A DNA stretch of 64,000 bases from Desulforamulus ferrireducens (GTDB lineage: Bacteria > Bacillota > Desulfotomaculia > Desulfotomaculales > Desulfotomaculaceae). A program made the translations under genes and the position numbers. Shown here piece after piece: positions 51,791 through 60,806 of this stretch. Numbering within the stretch: the stretch's first letter is position 1; each line of letters starts with the position of its first letter. The stretch spans positions 930,001-994,000 of the forward strand of contig NZ_CP019698.1 of NCBI RefSeq assembly GCF_002005145.1, given 5' to 3'. Under the pieces are notes generated by a model. It was not told where the DNA came from and searched no databases. It saw only the letters and a list, made by a program, of their open reading frames with translations.

Positions 51791-51806
51791 AGGGGTGATG
51801 GAAGGT

Positions 51807-52433
51807 TTGGAGAGTATCAAAGCGTTGGTACAGGTTTTGGTGATCATCATCGTCATGGCGGTACTCATTGAAATGTTACTGCCCAGCAGTAGCATGCATG
51901 ATTACGTCAAGATGGTGATGGGTCTGCTGGTTATTGTGGTGGTCTTGGAAGCCGGCGCTAATTTGGTCAAACAGGACTTTAAATTTGAATTGCCGGCTCT
52001 GCAGCAAAGCTCTTCAGGCCCCTCCTTAGAAACAATTTTAGGAGAGGGGGAGCGTTTAGCGGGAAAAAACAAAGAACAGGCCCTGGCGGAGTACCGGCAA
52101 GGCCTGGAAAAACAAGTCCTGGCCCTGGCTAAATTACAAAATGACTTAAATGTAACCGGAGCCCGCATCAAAACCGCCGGTCAACCAGGGGACCCGGAAT
52201 TTGGCCGTTTGACCGGTGTGGTGTTAGAAATCTCTGAGGCTCAGGCAGAGAATGAACAACTGGTGGATAGGATAAAACCTGTGGAGATTACCGTAGGAAC
52301 CAACAACTCGGTGGAGGACACAGCCAATAATGCCTTAGTCCATAGTGAACAGGCCAGGAAACTGGCTCAAACAGTGGCAAATTTTTATAACATTCCGGTG
52401 GAACAGGTGCAGGTGGTGCAGGTGAAACAATAG
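51807..52433 (+). CDS. spoIIIAF: Stage III sporulation protein AF
   Basis: 208 residues from TTG 51807, which is 9 bases after AGGGGTG; ATG 51798 would overlap that site. Two membrane helices at the start (LVQVLVIIIVMAVLIEMLLP, MVMGLLVIVVVLEAGA), then a soluble ring-building domain with VEVTVG-like strand KPVEITVGTNN. Confidence 0.88.
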   Translation: MESIKALVQVLVIIIVMAVLIEMLLPSSSMHDYVKMVMGLLVIVVVLEAGANLVKQDFKFELPALQQSSSGPSLETILGEGERLAGKNKEQALAEYRQGLEKQVLALAKLQNDLNVTGARIKTAGQPGDPEFGRLTGVVLEISEAQAENEQLVDRIKPVEITVGTNNSVEDTANNALVHSEQARKLAQTVANFYNIPVEQVQVVQVKQ

Positions 52434-52450
52434 CCGGTTCAAAATTCAGG

Positions 52451-52487
52451 GCCAAAGCCAACGGCTAATGGCTGAAGGCTGACGGCG
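52451..52487 (+). repeat. Short GGCTNA-type repeat tract
   Basis: Imperfect repeat built of ACGGCT, AATGGCT, GAAGGCT, GACGGC units in the 74-base gap between spoIIIAF and spoIIIAG. Similar in kind to the GATGGCC tract at 63210. Confidence 0.45.
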
Positions 52488-52507
52488 GCACAAAAGGAGG
52501 TAACCCT

Positions 52508-53131
52508 ATGAGCTTTCTCAAAAACCTATTGGGAGATGCCAATTCCGACGGACCAACCAAAGAACAAACCAAGAAATTAAAGTGGTTGGCTGCAACAGCG
52601 CTGCTTGGTATACTTCTACTCTTTATGGGCAGTCTGGGAGAGAACAAAGCACCTCAGAACCCGGTTCCGGAGCAAAATAATGTGGTGGTTAAGCAAGAGC
52701 AGCAAACAAGGGAACAACGGGCCATGGCCAGTGAGGAAGAATATTTGGCCAATAAATTATGCAGTATGCTGGAAGAAGTAGAAGGTGCAGGTAAAGTTAA
52801 AGTCACTGTGCGCCTGGATACATCCACCCAAACAGAATATGCCGTCAATAAAAGCATGGGTAAAAAAACCACCCAGGAGAAGGATCAGTCCGGTGGTACC
52901 AGGGTTTTAACCGAGGATACCGATACGGATCAATTGGTGCTGGTAACACGTAACGGCGAAGAAACGCCGGTTATGAGCAGAGAGATTGCCCCCAGTATTG
53001 CCGGGGTATTGGTGGTGGCAGAGGGCGCCCATGATCCTCGGGTTAAGGCCCAGTTGTTTAGAGCCACCCAGGTAGCCCTGGGGGTTGAATCCCACAAGGT
53101 TATTGTGATGGCCAGAAAGGCAGGTGATTAA
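52508..53131 (+). CDS. spoIIIAG: Stage III sporulation protein AG
   Basis: 207 residues, ATG after AAAGGAGG. Membrane helix LAATALLGILLLFMGSLG, proline/glutamine-rich linker, then ring domain (CSMLEEVEGAGKVKVTVRLD; EIAPSIAGVLVVAEGAHDP). Forms a large oligomeric ring in the mother-cell membrane in studied species. Confidence 0.93.
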   Translation: MSFLKNLLGDANSDGPTKEQTKKLKWLAATALLGILLLFMGSLGENKAPQNPVPEQNNVVVKQEQQTREQRAMASEEEYLANKLCSMLEEVEGAGKVKVTVRLDTSTQTEYAVNKSMGKKTTQEKDQSGGTRVLTEDTDTDQLVLVTRNGEETPVMSREIAPSIAGVLVVAEGAHDPRVKAQLFRATQVALGVESHKVIVMARKAGD

Positions 53132-53132
53132 A

Positions 53133-53735
53133 TTGCCTAAACGTTTTTGGTTGTTAGGACTAATGACTTTGGCTGGGGTAGCACTGCTGGTTGTGGGTTG
53201 GCAAGGGGATGTGGAGCGGGCCATCAATGCTGTTAAACAGTCCAACTCTGTGACCATAGAGCAAAGGGAGGATCAGCCTGGCAAGAATGACCTCATTGTC
53301 AAGCCGGATACCACTCCCTCCGGCAATGCTGTGGAAGTACAGCAGGACAGTAACCGGGAGGATGTAGATGATGTTATGCAAGAGGGCAGTGGTTTCTTTG
53401 TGGAATATCGTTTAGAGAGGGAAAGAAGCCGGGGACAGCAAATTGAAATTGCCAGGGAAATTATCAACAATGCCAATGCCGATCCCGAGGTGCGTAAGAA
53501 GGCCCAGGAACAAATGTATCAAATTAGTAATGCGCTGCAAAAGGAACTGGAAGTAGAAAGCCTCATTCGGGCTAAAGGTTACAAAGATTCCGTGGTATTT
53601 TTAGAGGGCAATACTGCCACTGTGGTTATCCAGGCCAAGGATCTGACGCAAGAAGACGCCATGAAGATCACGGATTTAGTATCCCGCAGTACCCAGGTGA
53701 GTGCGCAGAATGTGGTGATCATACCGAAGTATTAA
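53133..53735 (+). CDS. spoIIIAH: Stage III sporulation protein AH
   Basis: 200 residues from TTG 53133 (AGGTGA upstream; GTG 53124 possible). Membrane helix FWLLGLMTLAGVALLVVGW, linker, then the YscJ/FliF-like domain that meets SpoIIQ of the forespore (YRLERERSRGQQIEIAREI; VVIQAKDLTQEDAMKITDLV). Last gene of the operon. Confidence 0.92.
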   Translation: MPKRFWLLGLMTLAGVALLVVGWQGDVERAINAVKQSNSVTIEQREDQPGKNDLIVKPDTTPSGNAVEVQQDSNREDVDDVMQEGSGFFVEYRLERERSRGQQIEIAREIINNANADPEVRKKAQEQMYQISNALQKELEVESLIRAKGYKDSVVFLEGNTATVVIQAKDLTQEDAMKITDLVSRSTQVSAQNVVIIPKY

Positions 53736-53776
53736 ATCTTTGACCAAAAACTTAAGACCAGGTGCCAAACTACCTT

Positions 53777-53805
53777 TTGACTTTACAGAAACTCTTTGCT
53801 ACTAT
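53777..53805 (+). promoter_or_regulatory. Sigma-A promoter, rightward, cut off from pycB by an IS
   Basis: TTGACT, 17 bases, TACTAT. No gene follows before the IS at 53939; the next rightward gene is pycB at 55518. Apart from this, 53736-53934 holds nothing I can identify. Confidence 0.7.
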
Positions 53806-53938
53806 AGAAAAAAGTTGGTACATCAACAAAACTCTGTTGCTAGACCCAGAAATATTGTATACTTATCATTGCTTGGTAGCCAAATTCCCACTCCTTCTAT
53901 ATAATTTATGTTGTAGACATATCAATCTTTTTTTACAC

Positions 53939-55438
53939 GAGCATTTTGCAAAATAAGTTTTTTTGAAAGATCAACAGATTACTCAAAGCATCCAATTGGT
54001 AAATTTTAAAAAAACCACACTTTTGACAGCTTAATTACTAAAAAAGAAGACAAGGGCAGAATTTTTAGCGTTGCCTAAAAAATACGATAGTGCTTAAAAG
54101 CAAGAGACCTTATGCTGCTTTTTGTAGTGATTGCTTACAAGCCAAAGCGCCGACCAATAAAACAATCATGTTTAGCAACAGATGAGTTTTAACTTTTTTG
54201 ATTCCCCAAACATGCAACCGATTGGCTGTAAGATGAACTTTTAGTCTTGAATTTACTCTCTCGACGGCTGTTCTCTGGTCATACAACTCTTCCCATTTTC
54301 TGGTGTTTCGATGAGGACTGGAGTAACGACGCAGATCTTCTTTAATATTGACTTTTTTGACCAGCCCGTAATTTGAAGCGGAACACCAGGCAGAACCAAA
54401 TGGACAGTCTACCTTGCCGAGAATGTGGGGGCAACGAAATTTTAAAATGTTCTTATCTGCTCCCCAGTAGACCATCTCATAACCCATGGAGCAAACCGGA
54501 GTGCCATTGGATGTCATTCCAGCAGGGGGTTCTTTCTCGTTACGAAGGTTTAAGGGAATAATGGCCTGGGCTGAATTTTTGTGAGCTGCTTCATAGTTCT
54601 TTAGTTGGTCATAGCCTGCGTCCATAACATAAAACTTGGGTTTTTCATTCTCAGGAACAGATGAACTAACTTTTTCTATTAATACCGGGCCAAGATCACC
54701 ATCATTCACATTAGCAGGAGTAACTTCAAATGCTATAGGCAATTCGCTTTCGGTATCCACAGCCAGATGAAGTTTGTAGCCAAACCAGGTTACGGTATTG
54801 CCAAAGGAGTCTTTTTTAGCTCCCCAATCGCCATTGCCTGTATTCTTGCTTTTATGGCGTGCTTGTTTTTGTTCGTAAGCGTTAATAGCCGTACTATCTA
54901 TAGCAATCACTTCGCCGCTGATAACGCCTTTTTCGCGGCACTCTTTCACCAAGGCCAGGAAAAGTTCTTCTGCCAAATTTAAGGTTGTTATCTTCTGAAA
55001 TACCCGGCTGAATGTGGCTATGGAAGGTACACTGCCTACGCCAAATCCGCATTGATAACGAAACCGTATATCAGATTTCAAACGGTCTACCAAGCCGGTA
55101 AATGTGCTAATACCAACAAGGGGAGCTGCCAGCAATGCCCTCAAGATGGCATCTCTTCTAAAACCTTTAGCTCCTTGGGGTAATCGACTTCTTAGTTTGA
55201 CAGTATATGGTTCCAGGGATAAGTTTGAAAAAAATAGATGCAATCGTTCTTTTAATTCAAGTTCCATCAATTCTTCGAAGGAAAATAGGGTTTGTTGGAG
55301 AATATACAAAGTGACTTCACTCCTTTGGGAAATTCTTGTTTAGTCACTTGAATTTTTCTCCAATGTTGGGGTGAAGTCCTTTTTTATCCTAAAATAAACC
55401 CTTGAGAATTCTGGATGTGTTCATTATGCAAAATGCTC
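53939..55438. mobile_element. 1,500-bp insertion sequence with ACAC target duplication
   Basis: Ends GAGCATTTTGCA and TGCAAAATGCTC are perfect inverted repeats. ACAC stands directly outside on both sides (53935-53938 and 55439-55442). One leftward DDE transposase gene. Complete and probably recent. Confidence 0.9.
54110..55309 (-). CDS. DDE transposase (IS4/IS5-like superfamily)
   Basis: 399 residues from TTG 55309, with AAAGGAG upstream. DDE_Tnp_1-type core: first aspartate in VIAIDSTAINAYE, then GYKLHLAVDTESELPIAFEV with PANVNDG, second in FYVMDAGYDQLKN, and the glutamate in RTAVERVNSRLKVHL. N-terminal dimerisation/DNA-binding region with SRLPQGAKGFRRDAILRALL. The exact IS family is not certain; the 4-base duplication fits several. 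Confidence 0.85.
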   Translation of the reverse strand: MYILQQTLFSFEELMELELKERLHLFFSNLSLEPYTVKLRSRLPQGAKGFRRDAILRALLAAPLVGISTFTGLVDRLKSDIRFRYQCGFGVGSVPSIATFSRVFQKITTLNLAEELFLALVKECREKGVISGEVIAIDSTAINAYEQKQARHKSKNTGNGDWGAKKDSFGNTVTWFGYKLHLAVDTESELPIAFEVTPANVNDGDLGPVLIEKVSSSVPENEKPKFYVMDAGYDQLKNYEAAHKNSAQAIIPLNLRNEKEPPAGMTSNGTPVCSMGYEMVYWGADKNILKFRCPHILGKVDCPFGSAWCSASNYGLVKKVNIKEDLRRYSSPHRNTRKWEELYDQRTAVERVNSRLKVHLTANRLHVWGIKKVKTHLLLNMIVLLVGALACKQSLQKAA

Positions 55439-55456
55439 ACACAACTGACGAATACG

Positions 55457-55492
55457 CTCAGGTTGTTAATTATAGGATAACCTGAGTTTTCT
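55457..55492 (+). terminator. Hairpin between the IS and pycB
   Basis: CTCAGGTT pairs with AACCTGAG, then TTTTCTATTG. It would stop RNA arriving from the left, or act as an attenuator in the pycB leader. Confidence 0.6.
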
Positions 55493-55517
55493 ATTGTTTT
55501 TGCCGGGAGGGGAACTT

Positions 55518-57425
55518 ATGACTCATCGTTTAAAAATTACCGACACAACCCTGCGTGATGGGCATCAAAGTCTGTGGGCTACTCGCATGGCCACGGAAGA
55601 TATGCTGCCAATCTTAGAAAAACTGGATCATATGGGCTATCATTCCCTGGAGGTATGGGGTGGGGCAACCTTTGATGTTTGCCTGCGTTTCCTTAATGAA
55701 GATCCTTGGGAACGCCTCAGACTGATCAAAAAGCATGTCAAAAACACCCCTCTACAAATGTTGTTGCGAGGGCAATCGTTGCTTGGTTATATGCATTACC
55801 CGGATGATGTGTTGGAAGCATTTATCCATAAAACCGTGGAAAACGGCATAAATATTATCCGCATCTTTGATGCACTTAACGACATTCGCAACATCGAGAA
55901 GGCCTTACAGGTTACCAAGCGCGCCGGTGCCCATGCCCAGGCCACCGTTGTTTATACCGTTAGTCCTGTCCATACTACAGAGCACTACCTGGAAACAGCC
56001 CTTCGTTTGGAAGAAATGGGTGCCGATTCCATCTGTATAAAGGACATGGCTGGGTTGTTGGCCCCCTTTAAAGCCTATGAACTGGTAAAGCTCTTTAAAG
56101 CTAATCTAAATGTGCCTGTGCATCTGCACTGCCACTACATTGGCGGTATGGCGGTGGGAGCCTATCTCAAGGCTGCCGAAGCAGGTGTAGATGTGGTGGA
56201 TACTGCCTCAGTTCCCATGGCTTTCGGTGCATCCCAACCGCCGGTTGAGACAGTTGTCCGGGCCTTAAAAGGAACTCCCTATGACACCGGTCTAAGTATT
56301 AAGTCCTTATTTGAAGTAGCTCAATATTTTGAAAACCTCCGCAAAGAACTGGGGCAACAACGTGGCGTCACCAGAATTAACGATATGCGGGTTTTTGAAC
56401 ATCAAGTACCCGGTGGCATGATTTCTAATCTCGTGTCACAATTGGAACAACAGAAAGCCCTGCATCGCTTGGATGAGGTGTTGGAGGAAATCCCACGGGT
56501 GAGGGAAGAATTAGGTTACCCCCCCTTGGTTACACCCACCAGTCAGATTGTGGGGACCCAGGCTGTGCTTAACGTACTTACCGGTCAAAGATACAAAATG
56601 ATACCAGGTGAGGTCAAAATGTATGTGGAGGGTTGGTATGGTCAACCCCCAGCCACCATCGATCCATCCATTAGCCGCAAGGTCTTGGGGGACAAAGAAC
56701 CCATTACCTGTAGACCGGCGGACTTACTGGAACCCAAAATGGATAAACTAAGGGAAGAAATAAAAGATTTGGCCATTAGCCAGGAAGATGTGCTGTCCTA
56801 TGCCATGTTTCCCCAGGTAGCCCGCAAATTTTTTGAGGCTCGCAAAAGGGGAGAAACCGGACCACAGCGCAAGGCAGCATCCATTAAGCCGGGGGCGCCG
56901 GCTGATGCTAATGGCGCCAAGAGTTCTAAGGAGGCCAAAAACGTGAACCTTAGCGAATTAAAAGAACTAATTAAAGTATTAGACCAAACGGATATAACCG
57001 AGATAGATTTAGAGAGTGATGGCGTAAAGGTATCTATCCGTAAAGGTGGTAAGGTATCTGCCAGTGGCGTTACTGTAGCACCTGTGGCAGAGGCTGCGGT
57101 CACCGAAAAAGCTAAAACTGCGGAAGTGCCGCCGGTTGCTGTGGCTGCTCCTGCACCCCAGGAGGCAGTGTCACCTGCGACAGATTTGGTGCCGGTTACT
57201 GCACCCATGGTGGGCACCTTTTATCAAGCTCCCGCACCGGATGCTCCCCCCTTTGTTAAAGTGGGTGACACCGTAAAACCTGGCCAGCCCCTGTGCATTA
57301 TTGAAGCTATGAAGTTAATGAACGAAATTGAAGCTGAAGTGGCAGGGGAAATTGTGGAAGTTTTGGTGGAGAACGGCCAGCCAGTTGAATATGGACAAAA
57401 ATTGTTCTTGATTAGGAAAAAGTAG
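55518..57425 (+). CDS. pycB: Pyruvate carboxylase subunit B / oxaloacetate decarboxylase alpha-type carboxyltransferase with biotin carrier
   Basis: 635 residues from ATG 55518 (GGGAGGGG upstream). Carboxyltransferase TIM barrel (about 1-300): [17 protein letters not shown], metal histidines in [17 protein letters not shown] domain to about 470. From about 480 the sequence changes to an AccB-like part: [30 protein letters not shown], then an Ala/Pro linker and the biotinyl domain with [14 protein letters not shown]. With pycA next to it and no OadB or OadG, a soluble two-subunit pyruvate carboxylase is more likely than a sodium pump. Confidence 0.88.
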   Translation: MTHRLKITDTTLRDGHQSLWATRMATEDMLPILEKLDHMGYHSLEVWGGATFDVCLRFLNEDPWERLRLIKKHVKNTPLQMLLRGQSLLGYMHYPDDVLEAFIHKTVENGINIIRIFDALNDIRNIEKALQVTKRAGAHAQATVVYTVSPVHTTEHYLETALRLEEMGADSICIKDMAGLLAPFKAYELVKLFKANLNVPVHLHCHYIGGMAVGAYLKAAEAGVDVVDTASVPMAFGASQPPVETVVRALKGTPYDTGLSIKSLFEVAQYFENLRKELGQQRGVTRINDMRVFEHQVPGGMISNLVSQLEQQKALHRLDEVLEEIPRVREELGYPPLVTPTSQIVGTQAVLNVLTGQRYKMIPGEVKMYVEGWYGQPPATIDPSISRKVLGDKEPITCRPADLLEPKMDKLREEIKDLAISQEDVLSYAMFPQVARKFFEARKRGETGPQRKAASIKPGAPADANGAKSSKEAKNVNLSELKELIKVLDQTDITEIDLESDGVKVSIRKGGKVSASGVTVAPVAEAAVTEKAKTAEVPPVAVAAPAPQEAVSPATDLVPVTAPMVGTFYQAPAPDAPPFVKVGDTVKPGQPLCIIEAMKLMNEIEAEVAGEIVEVLVENGQPVEYGQKLFLIRKK

Positions 57426-57434
57426 GGAGAGCAC

Positions 57435-58784
57435 ATGTTTAAAAAGATTCTTATAGCTAACAGGGGAGAAATAGCCCTGAGGATTATCCGTGCCTGCCAG
57501 GAGATGGGGATTAAATCAGTGATTGTCTATTCCGAGGCAGATAGGGATAGCTTACCGGTGCGCCTGGCAGATGAAGCCTATTGCATTGGACCGGCCCCCT
57601 CAAATAAAAGCTATTTAAATATTACTAATATTATCAGTGCTGCTGAACTTTCCGGAGCGGATGCCATTCACCCCGGCTACGGTTTCTTGGCGGAGAACGC
57701 TAATTTTGCCAGCATTTGCGAGGATTGTGGTATTACCTTTATTGGCCCCTCACCCCATGCCATCGAATACATGGGCAACAAGGCTTTAGCCCGCAGTACC
57801 ATGATTAAAGCAGGGGTCCCGGTGGTACCAGGTTCTGAGTCAGCCATTAAGGACGAACAAGAGGCCTTGGAGACAGCCAAGGAGATTGGTTACCCGGTCT
57901 TAATTAAAGCCTCGGCCGGCGGCGGCGGACGGGGTATGCGGGTGGCCCACACGGAAGAGGACTTGTTGAAGGCCATTAACACAGCCAAGAACGAAGCCCA
58001 GGCTGCCTTTGGTAATGGCGATGTTTATTTGGAAAAATATGTAGAGCAGCCCCGTCATATTGAATTTCAAGTGCTGGGGGACAAAGAGGGAAACATTGTT
58101 TACCTGGGCGAAAGGGACTGCTCGGTACAGCGCCGCAACCAGAAGGTCATAGAAGAAGCACCTTCGGTGGCGTTGACACCTTCATTGCGCCGCAAAATGG
58201 GTGAAATGGCTGTTAAAGCGGCCAAGTCAGTGGATTATTATAATGCCGGCACAGTGGAATTTTTGTTGGACAAACATAACAAGTTTTACTTTATTGAGAT
58301 GAATACCCGGATTCAGGTGGAGCACCCGGTAACGGAACTGGTCACCGGCATTGATTTGCTCAAAGAACAAATCCGTATTGCGGCGGGAGAGCCCCTGGGT
58401 TATAGTCAGAACGATATCCGCATCGATGGCTGGGCCATGGAATGCCGTATTAATGCCGAAGATCCTGATAAGAATTTCATGCCCCATCCGGGCACCATCC
58501 AGTTATACCATCCCCCCGGGGGGCCTGGTGTTCGCGTGGATAGTGCTGTCTATACCGGATACAAGATTCCACCCTTTTATGATTCCATGATTGGCAAGTT
58601 AATCGTTTGGGGTCGGGATCGGGAAGAGGCCATGCGACGGATGCAGCGGGCGTTGGATGAATTTGTGGTGGAAGGTGTACCTACCACCATACCCTTCCAT
58701 AAAAAAGTGCTTAACAATGCCTTCTTTAGGCGGGGGGAAGTTTATACCAACTTCATTCAAAGACGCATTTTACCGGAACAATAA
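57435..58784 (+). CDS. pycA: Pyruvate carboxylase subunit A (biotin carboxylase)
   Basis: 449 residues, 9 bases after pycB. ATP-grasp enzyme: [65 protein letters not shown], and the C-terminal [10 protein letters not shown]. Carboxylates the biotin on PycB using ATP and bicarbonate. As no accD/accA lies nearby, assignment to pyruvate carboxylase rests on the pycB neighbour; AccC of acetyl-CoA carboxylase would look the same. Confidence 0.9.
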   Translation: MFKKILIANRGEIALRIIRACQEMGIKSVIVYSEADRDSLPVRLADEAYCIGPAPSNKSYLNITNIISAAELSGADAIHPGYGFLAENANFASICEDCGITFIGPSPHAIEYMGNKALARSTMIKAGVPVVPGSESAIKDEQEALETAKEIGYPVLIKASAGGGGRGMRVAHTEEDLLKAINTAKNEAQAAFGNGDVYLEKYVEQPRHIEFQVLGDKEGNIVYLGERDCSVQRRNQKVIEEAPSVALTPSLRRKMGEMAVKAAKSVDYYNAGTVEFLLDKHNKFYFIEMNTRIQVEHPVTELVTGIDLLKEQIRIAAGEPLGYSQNDIRIDGWAMECRINAEDPDKNFMPHPGTIQLYHPPGGPGVRVDSAVYTGYKIPPFYDSMIGKLIVWGRDREEAMRRMQRALDEFVVEGVPTTIPFHKKVLNNAFFRRGEVYTNFIQRRILPEQ

Positions 58785-58791
58785 CCCTTGG

Positions 58792-58821
58792 TTGCTGTCA
58801 ATTGGCAAAATATGCTATAAT
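58792..58821 (+). promoter_or_regulatory. Promoter of the asp23 gene
   Basis: TTGCTG, 18 bases, TATAAT, followed by the ribosome site GGAGGTG before 58860. Confidence 0.65.
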
Positions 58822-58859
58822 ACCATTGGACAAATGGTGGCAATAACTGGAGGTGTATC

Positions 58860-59273
58860 ATGGCAGATAATAAACGTGATATTGTAGTGATGACTCCCCA
58901 AGAAGGCATTGGTGGTATCCGCATTGCCGACGATGTGGTGGGAGTTATCGCAGGCATGGCAGCAACAGAAGTCCCTGGGGTGGCTGGCATGAGCGGCGGT
59001 ATTGGTGGCGGTATTGCCGAAATGCTTGGTCGCAAGAATCTGTCCAAGGGAGTTAAAGTGGAAGTTGGCGAAAAGGAAGCTGCTGTAGATCTGTTTGTCA
59101 TAGTAGAATACGGCGTGCGCATTCCCGATGTAGCCTCACAGATTCAAATGAATGTCAAAAGGGCTATTGAAGGAATGACCGGCCTTAGTGTAGTGGAAGT
59201 AAATGTCCATGTACAGGGAGTAGCTTTCGCTAACACTGAGCAAAAGGAAGAAGAAACCAATCGCGTCAGATAA
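58860..59273 (+). CDS. Asp23/Gls24 family envelope stress response protein
   Basis: 137 residues. GGIRIADDVVGVIAGMAATEV, VEVGEKEAAVDLFVIVEYG and the C-terminal VVEVNVHVQGVAF are Asp23 signatures. Cytosolic protein that forms a layer under the membrane anchored by AmaP; both neighbours downstream fit. Glycine-rich stretch GGIGGGIAE is an uncommon insertion. Confidence 0.88.
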   Translation: MADNKRDIVVMTPQEGIGGIRIADDVVGVIAGMAATEVPGVAGMSGGIGGGIAEMLGRKNLSKGVKVEVGEKEAAVDLFVIVEYGVRIPDVASQIQMNVKRAIEGMTGLSVVEVNVHVQGVAFANTEQKEEETNRVR

Positions 59274-59295
59274 ATTAAAAAGGAATAACCCAAAG

Positions 59296-59330
59296 CCGGA
59301 ACCGATGTGCTCATTGGTTCCGCATTTTAT
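59296..59330 (+). terminator. Terminator after asp23
   Basis: CGGAACC and GGTTCCG pair, then CATTTTATATTT. Confidence 0.65.
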
Positions 59331-59420
59331 ATTTATAACTCAATAGAACTATAGTATCATTGGAAAAAGTCTTTTATTTTTGTGCTCTTTATAGTATTAT
59401 AGAAAAAAGGAGGGCGTGGC

Positions 59421-59957
59421 ATGACCCCCTTTGACCGTAGTTTACTGATTATCTATACATTAATCATGACTGTATTGACTTCGCTGCTACTATTTATAGT
59501 TACTGGCTGGTGGCAGCAACCCTTGTACTTTCTCTGGCATAGTCCCTATGTACCCAATGGCCAAATCTACCTTGCCATATTCTGTGGTGTCATGCTCATC
59601 ATAGGATTACGTCTTTTCTGGATATCCTTAAGCCGGCGTAATTCAGCCAAGGCCATTGTGCATGATTATAGGTTGGGTCAGGTACGTATTTCTGTACTGG
59701 CTATCGAGAACTTAGTAAAAAAAGTAGTTTACCAGATACCCGGTGTCAAGGAAGTTAAACCACGGGTGGTGGAGCACCACAAAGGCATGGGCTTGCATAT
59801 CCGGGCGGTGGTCGCACCTGATATCAGCATACCAGAGGTCAGCCGTGAGATTCAGCAAAGGGTACAAGAATACATAGCTCAAACAACCGGTATTACAGTA
59901 AACGAAATCAAAGTAATTGTTGACAATATATCAACCACCCGTCCCCGGGTAGAATAA
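59421..59957 (+). CDS. amaP: Alkaline shock response membrane anchor AmaP
   Basis: 178 residues, ATG after AAAAGGAGG. Two membrane helices near the N-terminus (IIYTLIMTVLTSLLLFIVTG; IYLAIFCGVMLIIGLRLFWI), then a cytosolic Asp23-like domain (RISVLAIENLVKKVVYQIPG; INEIKVIVDNI-type end). It anchors Asp23 family proteins. Confidence 0.85.
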   Translation: MTPFDRSLLIIYTLIMTVLTSLLLFIVTGWWQQPLYFLWHSPYVPNGQIYLAIFCGVMLIIGLRLFWISLSRRNSAKAIVHDYRLGQVRISVLAIENLVKKVVYQIPGVKEVKPRVVEHHKGMGLHIRAVVAPDISIPEVSREIQQRVQEYIAQTTGITVNEIKVIVDNISTTRPRVE

Positions 59958-59975
59958 CCGAGGAGGGTGATCACC

Positions 59976-60197
59976 ATGTGGTTAAAATACTTAAGCTACC
60001 TATGGGAAAATCATCGAGGGAAAACCTTAGGGGTTGCCCTGGGTCTTTTATTTGGTCTTTTGGTGGTAATTATTGGCTTTTTTAAAGCGGTTTTTGTGGC
60101 CCTTTGTGTTATTCTAGGGTATTTTATTGGCAAGGGGGTGGACGAAAGTTTCGATTTTCGGGGAGCTTTCCACCGACTTTTTCGGGACCGTTGGTGA
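59976..60197 (+). CDS. DUF2273 family small membrane protein
   Basis: 73 residues from ATG 59976 (AGGAGGGTGATC upstream). Two membrane segments (TLGVALGLLFGLLVVIIGFF and VFVALCVILGYFIGKGVDE), the DUF2273 pattern. Regularly found with Asp23 and AmaP; function unknown. Confidence 0.88.
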   Translation: MWLKYLSYLWENHRGKTLGVALGLLFGLLVVIIGFFKAVFVALCVILGYFIGKGVDESFDFRGAFHRLFRDRW

Positions 60198-60275
60198 CAT
60201 CGGGGCTTGATTCATGTAAAATAACAAGATGGATAAACTAGGGTTAATACTAAGACTTTTTGAGGAGGTCCTAAC

Positions 60276-60704
60276 TTGGGTAGAAGGCAGGCCAGAGAAA
60301 CTGCGCTGCAGGCACTGTTTCAAATTGATGTGGGAAAAAATGATCCGGATTTTGCAATCAATAATACTGCAGAAGAGTTTGGGGCCGGTCCCCAGGAATT
60401 GGAATTTGCAAGACAATTAGTTAAAGGGACCCTGGAGCATATAGAAGAGATTGATCAAATGATTAGCAGGGTTAGCAAGGAATGGCAATTAAGCCGCATG
60501 GCTAATGTAGACCGCAATATTATGCGTTTGGCCTTGTATGAAATAAAGTACAGACAAGATATTCCCAATAATGTCTCGGTCAACGAAGCAGTGGAATTGG
60601 CCAAGATATTCGGCGGTAGCGAATCCAGCAAGTTTGTTAATGGGATTTTAGGCAAATTTATTCGGGATGAAGAGGAGCATACAGCCCAACCCAAACAAGG
60701 CTAA
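60276..60704 (+). CDS. nusB: Transcription antitermination factor NusB
   Basis: 142 residues from TTG 60276 with GAGGTCC upstream. GRRQARETALQALFQID at the start and MANVDRNIMRLALYEIKY, NEAVELAKIFGGSESSKFVNGIL are NusB signatures. Binds boxA RNA with NusE for rRNA antitermination. Confidence 0.95.
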   Translation: MGRRQARETALQALFQIDVGKNDPDFAINNTAEEFGAGPQELEFARQLVKGTLEHIEEIDQMISRVSKEWQLSRMANVDRNIMRLALYEIKYRQDIPNNVSVNEAVELAKIFGGSESSKFVNGILGKFIRDEEEHTAQPKQG

Positions 60705-60806
60705 TACCAAAGGAATTACTAATTTTCCATTGGAGTAGATAAAGAAAAGTTTTTACAGAATTAATTTATTGAAGATTTTTAATGTTTGGAGAGGAGGAGA
60801 CCAGGA

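Noticed and set aside
53762-53956. Rightward 64-codon ORF after spoIIIAH
   Set aside because: It lies across a consensus promoter and runs into the IS end; there is no start with a ribosome site.
55518-58784. Sodium-pumping oxaloacetate decarboxylase
   Set aside because: No membrane subunits OadB or OadG are present, and a biotin carboxylase follows, which fits a carboxylase instead.
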